A stretch of DNA of 64,000 nt from contig NZ_CP098519.1 in NCBI RefSeq assembly GCF_023703795.1, forward strand, positions 28,229 to 92,228, given 5' to 3'. Under the pieces are notes generated by a model. That model had not been told where the DNA came from. It saw only the letters and a list, made by a program, of their open reading frames with translations, and made no database searches. The DNA is from Haloplanus sp. HW8-1. Lineage in GTDB: Archaea; Halobacteriota; Halobacteria; Halobacteriales; Haloferacaceae. A program made the translations under genes and the position numbers. Shown piece by piece: positions 59,794 through 64,000 of the stretch. How positions within the stretch are numbered: the first letter of the stretch is position 1; the number at the start of each line of letters is the position of its first letter.

Positions 59794-61026
59794 ATGACGC
59801 CCGACTCTTCACCCAGTTCTGTCGACGATCCACTCTTTGAATCCGGGCATCGCATCTTCGCGAACAAGGATCTCCTGAAAATCGGCCACGTCCCGGAGGC
59901 TGACCGGATCGTCGGTCGCGACGAGGAAATCTCGAAGCTCGCGAAACGTCTCAACGGTGCTGTCCACGGGTACTCCCCGGAAAACGTGATGATCTACGGG
60001 AAAACGGGGACCGGCAAATCTCTCGTTTCAAAACACGTCTGTCAGCGAGCTCAAAATGCCGCTCAGGATGGCGTCGAGATTGGAACAGCGTATATCGACT
60101 GTGCTGAAGACAATACCGAAACCCAAGCAATCTCCTCACTGGCCGCGAAGCTGAACGATGAATCTTCGACTGGAATCTCCGTCCCACATACCGGCCTCAG
60201 TACGTCGAAATACTACAAACTCCTCTGGAAGACGCTCGACGCTCAATTCGATTCTGTGATCATCATCCTCGACGAGATCGATCTGATGAACGACGACAGC
60301 GTGTTGATGAAGCTCTCGCGCGCTGAGGAGGCGGGGAAAATCGACTGTAGCGTCGGTGTCATCGCCATCAGCAACAAGATCCAGTACGTCGACAACGTGA
60401 ACGAGCGCGTGAAAAGCAGCTTCCAGCACAAGGAGCTGTTCTTCAAGCCATACGACGCCAACCAGCTCCGGGAGATCATGTTCAATCGTGAGGACGCCTT
60501 CCAGGACGGCGTCCTTTCCGAGGACGTGATTCCGCTCTCGGCGGCCTTCGCAGCGCAGGAACACGGCGACGCTCGGAAGGCGATCGACATTCTTCGTCAC
60601 GCCGGGGAGGTCGCCTACGAGGCCGGAGCAGAGCAGGTGACGGAAGAACACGTTCGCCAGGCACAGCAGCACGCCGAAAAGGACCGGTTCAGAGAACTCG
60701 TGAACGGCGCACCCACGCAGGCGAAGGCGGCGTTGCTGGCGCTCACGGAACTGAGTGTCAACAGCAATGACGATGCGTTCCTCACCAGCCGGGTGTACGA
60801 CCAGTACGAACGCATCTGCAACCATCTCGATATGGATATCCTCTCCGTCCGCCGGTTCCGCGACATCCTGAAAGAGCAAGCCTTCCTCGGGGTTGTCGAA
60901 ATCGAGAAGATCAACAAGGGAAGTGCGGGTGGCATCCACCTCCAGAACCGACTCATCGAAGACCCCCAGGTCGTCCGCGAAACGATCCTCGAGGACAGCC
61001 GGATGCAGGACTGGACTCGCGAGTAG
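59794..61026 (+). CDS. orc1/cdc6: Orc1/Cdc6 replication initiator
   Basis: 410 residues of AAA+ initiator. Walker A YGKTGTGKS (about 67-75), Walker B IIILDEID (about 156-163), sensor 1 near VIAISNKIQYVDN, and a C-terminal winged helix (LTELSVNSNDDAFLTSRVYDQ) that binds ORBs. It recognises the flanking ORBs, opens the AT-rich region and loads the MCM helicase. Strong paralogue diversity among haloarchaeal Orc1/Cdc6 proteins gives each replicon its own initiator-origin pair. Confidence 0.93.
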   Translation: MTPDSSPSSVDDPLFESGHRIFANKDLLKIGHVPEADRIVGRDEEISKLAKRLNGAVHGYSPENVMIYGKTGTGKSLVSKHVCQRAQNAAQDGVEIGTAYIDCAEDNTETQAISSLAAKLNDESSTGISVPHTGLSTSKYYKLLWKTLDAQFDSVIIILDEIDLMNDDSVLMKLSRAEEAGKIDCSVGVIAISNKIQYVDNVNERVKSSFQHKELFFKPYDANQLREIMFNREDAFQDGVLSEDVIPLSAAFAAQEHGDARKAIDILRHAGEVAYEAGAEQVTEEHVRQAQQHAEKDRFRELVNGAPTQAKAALLALTELSVNSNDDAFLTSRVYDQYERICNHLDMDILSVRRFRDILKEQAFLGVVEIEKINKGSAGGIHLQNRLIEDPQVVRETILEDSRMQDWTRE

Positions 61027-61052
61027 TGACCCCCTACTACTGAGTGGGTGCG

Positions 61053-61162
61053 GACGACGGAAATCCGGGGTGGGGCGTGAGGAAACGACGGAAACGAGGG
61101 GGGTCGAAAATTACGTCGGAAACGTGGGGTTGGTTCGAAACGACGGAAACCAGGGGTGGGGT
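61053..61162 (+). other. Cluster of four ORBs downstream of orc1
   Basis: Four forward motifs: GACGACGGAAATCCGGGGTG, ACGACGGAAACGAGGGG, TACGTCGGAAACGTGGGGTT and ACGACGGAAACCAGGGGTG, at spacings of roughly 27-32 bp (61053, 61085, 61112, 61139). They lie between the convergent orc1 and polB genes. A close-spaced downstream array could titrate Orc1 or regulate orc1 expression. Confidence 0.8.
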
Positions 61163-61165
61163 CCA

Positions 61166-63334
61166 CTACGACAGTTCGTTGGTGGCTCCGAACGAGCTCA
61201 AAACGGCGTCCCTCTCACCGGAGAGCTCTCGACGAATGTCGGAGCGGTCCCACCCGAGCGGTGAAAGGACGCTCTCGACCGCTCTGACCAGCTGCGTCTC
61301 GTAGTACGAGGCGTCGTAGGTCTCGATCTCCTCGTGGGCGAGGGCGACACGGTCTCGCGAGGATTTCTCGTCGTCGACGACCACGTACTCGATATCCTGG
61401 CCCGGGTGGACTGCCAATTCCTGTTCGCGGGCTCGCTTCAAGGCGGCCACGTTCTGGGTATTCTGTGAGTAGCCTTCCAGGGGCTTGGAGACACGATTCC
61501 GCTCGACGAGCCGCTCCACTGTTACGTTGCCTGCCTGCAGTTCGTCGATTGCTCGTTCGAGCCGTCCGAGTACCGCGTCCGGTGACCGCGTGGCATCGAG
61601 CTGGTCGAGACAGTCCCGCTGGACGTCCTCGATGAACGGCGGGGTCGAGCGCTGCCGGGCTTCGATGCCTCTGACCTTGAAGTCGTCGTCGCCGGCGACC
61701 TTTCCGAAGTACTTCGTCAGCGCGCCGGCGTCGCTCTCGCGCTGCGGGACGAACGCCACCCAGTCGTACTGAGCTTCGTGTTCGAGCCGAATCTCGACAC
61801 GTTCCGTGATCTCCGTCGCGAGCGTCTGGAGGTCTTCGAGGTCATCGTCGTCGACGTCAGGGTCCGGCGTCACCCAGATGGAGTCGACGATGCCGTGGAC
61901 GACCCGCCAGCCGCCAGCTTCCAGCCGCTGTTTCGCCGTCAGTAGGATGTCGCGAGCGAACGCGTTGATTCCTTCGTGGCACTCGATGCGGCCGAACTTC
62001 GCGTTGCTGAACCCCTGATAGCCGAAGCAGGCGACGAGGATCCACTTCAGCGCTCCCGACCGTCCCTCGAGCTCCGCCAGGCGGTCCTCGTCGGGGTCGT
62101 CTCGATCCTTTTCGCGACGGATGGCCGCCTTGATCTCGTCGCGTGCGTCGATGATCGGCTGCAGCACGTCGACAAGGTAGCCCTGGTCGTCGCAGATCGA
62201 GTACCCGAGGCCGGGGACGTCGTCCCGGTCGCTGTGACAGCTACACCGGATGACGTCCGGCGAGACGTTCCGGGTACAGATGATGTTCGGATACAACGAG
62301 GAGAAGTCGAGTTCGTGGACGTTCTCGTGGAGGCCGACCTCGGGTGCGAAGATAAAGCCGCCGCGGTCGGCATCGTGGAGCGTCCCCATCGGCTTGTAGA
62401 ACTCGTGGCGCCAGGAGTTCCATGGGACGAGGACACCGCGGTCGTGGGCCTCGCAGATCTGGACCGCCGTGAGCACGTTCCCGATCGATGCCCACGCAAG
62501 CTCCTGGACGGGCTTGTTCGAGCGCGACACGAGGTCGAGGACGCCGTCGAGGTTCGTCTCCCCGTAGAAGAACGTGTTCGACTCGTCGATAATCGCCCGG
62601 CCAGGCACGTTGTACCGCGCCGGCGAGTGGCCGACGCGGCCGTAGCTTGAGTACGTTGACCGGCTTGCGAGCTGCTGGTAGTCGACGTCCGGCCACCGAC
62701 TCAGCGAGAAGTCGTTGACGCCGGCAGCCGTCGCCATCTCGTACAGCGTCGGGATGATCTCGCTCGTCGAGCAGACGAGGATGTCTGGGTCGTGTGTCTC
62801 GATCGCCGCTTGAACGGTGGTGAGGATGTCTCCTGCTGACCCGGTTACAGTCTCGCCCGCAATTGTGAGCTCGCTGTACGTGTCTTGGCCTGTCTCGGTC
62901 ACTGGAATACCGAGCCGGAGCGTCGACAGTTCCGCCGCCGGCGTTGGATCGCGATTCGTCTCCAGACAGTAGCGAAACTCCCGTGAGAAATCGACGTTGA
63001 AGCAGGCGAGATCTCCAACGGGGTACGCTGACAGTTGGTGTGCCTGTCGCGCAAGCGGTGTGACGCGGTCGACATGGTTGACGTCGACAGCCAGAGCGCG
63101 CTCGTCGTCACGCCTGAAGCCGGAGCGCCGCGACACGGATTCGGTCGCGACGACGTCAGGATGCCGTTCGTATAGTGACTGAAGTTGTGTAAGATCGATG
63201 TCGGTGTCAGGGTCACGTGCTGCGACGAAGAAACGGGGAGTGTAGTCGTCGCGTTCGGTCATGGTGGCGCCATCGTCGGTCGCTTCCCATTCAAGGACGC
63301 GACCATCGCCAAGGAAATCGATTGTGAACGCCAT
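61166..63334 (-). CDS. Family-B DNA polymerase, accessory type
   Basis: 722 residues. Polymerase motifs: A, ELDFSSLYPNIICTRN; B, KWILVACFGYQGFSNAKFG; C, HGIVDSIWV, where the first Asp of DTDS is Ile but the essential second Asp remains. The exonuclease region is degenerate: the N-x-x-FD of Exo II is replaced around DPDILVCSTSEIIPTLYEM, so proofreading is probably absent. Accessory PolB proteins of this type occur in haloarchaea beside the main PolB. Next to the origin and orc1, it may act in the replication or repair of this replicon. Confidence 0.85.
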   Translation of the reverse strand: MAFTIDFLGDGRVLEWEATDDGATMTERDDYTPRFFVAARDPDTDIDLTQLQSLYERHPDVVATESVSRRSGFRRDDERALAVDVNHVDRVTPLARQAHQLSAYPVGDLACFNVDFSREFRYCLETNRDPTPAAELSTLRLGIPVTETGQDTYSELTIAGETVTGSAGDILTTVQAAIETHDPDILVCSTSEIIPTLYEMATAAGVNDFSLSRWPDVDYQQLASRSTYSSYGRVGHSPARYNVPGRAIIDESNTFFYGETNLDGVLDLVSRSNKPVQELAWASIGNVLTAVQICEAHDRGVLVPWNSWRHEFYKPMGTLHDADRGGFIFAPEVGLHENVHELDFSSLYPNIICTRNVSPDVIRCSCHSDRDDVPGLGYSICDDQGYLVDVLQPIIDARDEIKAAIRREKDRDDPDEDRLAELEGRSGALKWILVACFGYQGFSNAKFGRIECHEGINAFARDILLTAKQRLEAGGWRVVHGIVDSIWVTPDPDVDDDDLEDLQTLATEITERVEIRLEHEAQYDWVAFVPQRESDAGALTKYFGKVAGDDDFKVRGIEARQRSTPPFIEDVQRDCLDQLDATRSPDAVLGRLERAIDELQAGNVTVERLVERNRVSKPLEGYSQNTQNVAALKRAREQELAVHPGQDIEYVVVDDEKSSRDRVALAHEEIETYDASYYETQLVRAVESVLSPLGWDRSDIRRELSGERDAVLSSFGATNELS

Positions 63335-63654
63335 TTGCGTAAGTCACCCACCTACCATTCTATACACCGAAATCTCGCATAATCGCCGGTGTGTCTGTTC
63401 CGGATTTCGGGAAACGAGGATCGTCTCGATAGAAACATCGCGCCCTCGGAAATTCATTCTTTTACCCACTTTCCGGAATCGCTTCCGAGTTTGATATTCG
63501 AACCTCCGAATCCGTGTTAACCAACAGACTGGCTGTATCACAGAATTTTGTTGGTTAAACCGAAGCATTTGGATTCTCCGAGCTAGACCTGCCGATCGAA
63601 ATTATGTTCGCTGAGGGTTTCAACAGACTTCGTCAAATGAAATGGAGGCTCCCG
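63335..63654. other. Intergenic region upstream of polB
   Basis: About 320 bp with the polB promoter region (TTTTACCC and AT-rich stretches near 63467) and the sixth TTAACCAAC element. A partial GAAACGAGG match near 63412 is too short to call an ORB. No gene seen. Confidence 0.5.
63517..63558. repeat. TTAACCAAC palindromic element, copy 6
   Basis: Arms TTAACCAACA (63517-63526) and TGTTGGTTAA (63549-63558), 42 bp, upstream of polB. Confidence 0.78.
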
Positions 63655-64000
63655 CTACGCAACTTGGCGGACGTGGGCTTTGACAGCTTGATAGAGCCCG
63701 TCGAAATCATCGAACTCGTCGACTGTAACGTGCCAGCGGTCTGAAATCGCATCGATCATCGAACTTTCGACGTTCTGTTCGCCAAGGAACAGCACTTCTT
63801 CACGGAGTTCCTGTGACGAGAGATGTTCACAGACAGATCCGATCTCGATTCCTACACCGAGGTTGTCGCCCATCGCCGGGGCAATAAAGACAGTTGCAAC
63901 GGACGCTTTAGTAAATTCGACACTTTGGGTAGCAGCGTCCATTTCGTAGAGCGGGATTTCAGGATCCGTCGCGAGAAAGGCATTGACTCCTCGCTCTTTT
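63655..64000 (-). CDS. Hypothetical protein (start outside window)
   Basis: The minus-strand frame is open to the right end of the window, so the N-terminus is missing; 114 residues are visible. Segments such as IGSVCEHLSSQELREEVLFL and AISDRWHVTVDEFDDFDGLY resemble small conserved haloarchaeal proteins of unknown function; a DUF7509-like identity is possible but weak. No clear function. Confidence 0.5.
   Translation of the reverse strand, partial: KERGVNAFLATDPEIPLYEMDAATQSVEFTKASVATVFIAPAMGDNLGVGIEIGSVCEHLSSQELREEVLFLGEQNVESSMIDAISDRWHVTVDEFDDFDGLYQAVKAHVRQVA

Noticed and set aside
63400..63425. GAAACGAGG near polB as a further ORB
   Set aside because: Only part of the motif is present and the flanking bases do not fit; kept out of the ORB list.
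14627..63558. TTAACCAAC elements as MITEs or as a CRISPR array
   Set aside because: The middles are not conserved, copies are kilobases apart, no target duplications were seen, and there is no regular repeat-spacer pattern or cas gene.

Overview
This window is haloarchaeal. The proteins are strongly acidic, most genes have high GC and sit in tight overlapping operons, and archaeal transcription and replication genes are present (TFB, Orc1/Cdc6, PriS/PriL-like, PolB). Haloarchaea-specific families also occur (HalOD1, PhiH1-repressor-like, DUF6735-like, DUF6166-like, DUF6610-like). With conjugation-type ATPases, an anti-restriction protein, many defence genes and its own replication origin, it looks like part of a megaplasmid or a large integrative and conjugative element. 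No rRNA, tRNA or CRISPR array was seen.

Layout. (1) 1-8.9 kb: one operon with a 5'-truncated gene, a VirB4/TraC-like ATPase, a VirD4-like coupling ATPase with a possible C-terminal nuclease domain, and primase small- and large-subunit homologues. (2) 9.1-13.3 kb: an AT-rich island holding a RiPP cluster of the TOMM/LAP (thiazole/oxazole-modified peptide) type. It has a SagB-like dehydrogenase, a YcaO cyclodehydratase, an E1-like partner, a phosphotransferase, and a 42-codon precursor peptide read by hand from the minus strand at 9230-9102. Precursor and phosphotransferase diverge from one TATA element framed by an 11-bp inverted repeat. (3) 14-25 kb: defence and maintenance genes: GIY-YIG-like and PD-(D/E)XK-like nucleases, an HTH/PIN pair, a PhiH1-type repressor, an RPA-like protein and an Avs-like STAND NTPase with an N-terminal nuclease domain. 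(4) 25-39.7 kb: TFB, many small conserved haloarchaeal proteins, an Mrr-like nuclease and an ArdC-like anti-restriction protein. (5) 39.8-54.4 kb: a potassium/c-di-AMP island: two RCK-gated K+ channels, a CPBP protease, Usp proteins, a diadenylate-cyclase-like protein, a KhtTU-like K+/H+ antiporter, TrkA and an amino-acid permease-Usp fusion. A broken ArdC 3' end follows it. (6) 54.7-58.7 kb: a SWIM protein and an AbiE-like nucleotidyltransferase/HTH pair split by a TnpB element. (7) 58.8-64 kb: replication origin with ORB repeats, Orc1/Cdc6, an accessory family-B polymerase and a truncated last gene.

Two repeated non-coding elements run through the backbone. One is a family of about 16 short hairpins, each 5-50 nt before a start codon, with covarying stems and a loop resembling GANAGGGGTGC, usually preceded by a T-tract. 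The other is a set of six 41-42-bp elements with TTAACCAAC...GTTGGTTAA arms that fall at module boundaries. The AT-richer islands lack the hairpins, which suggests they mark the older backbone. Together the replicon appears to carry transfer ATPases, an origin and initiator, primase homologues, an ssDNA-binding protein and a polymerase, plus layered defence, a peptide natural-product cluster and an osmoregulation island.
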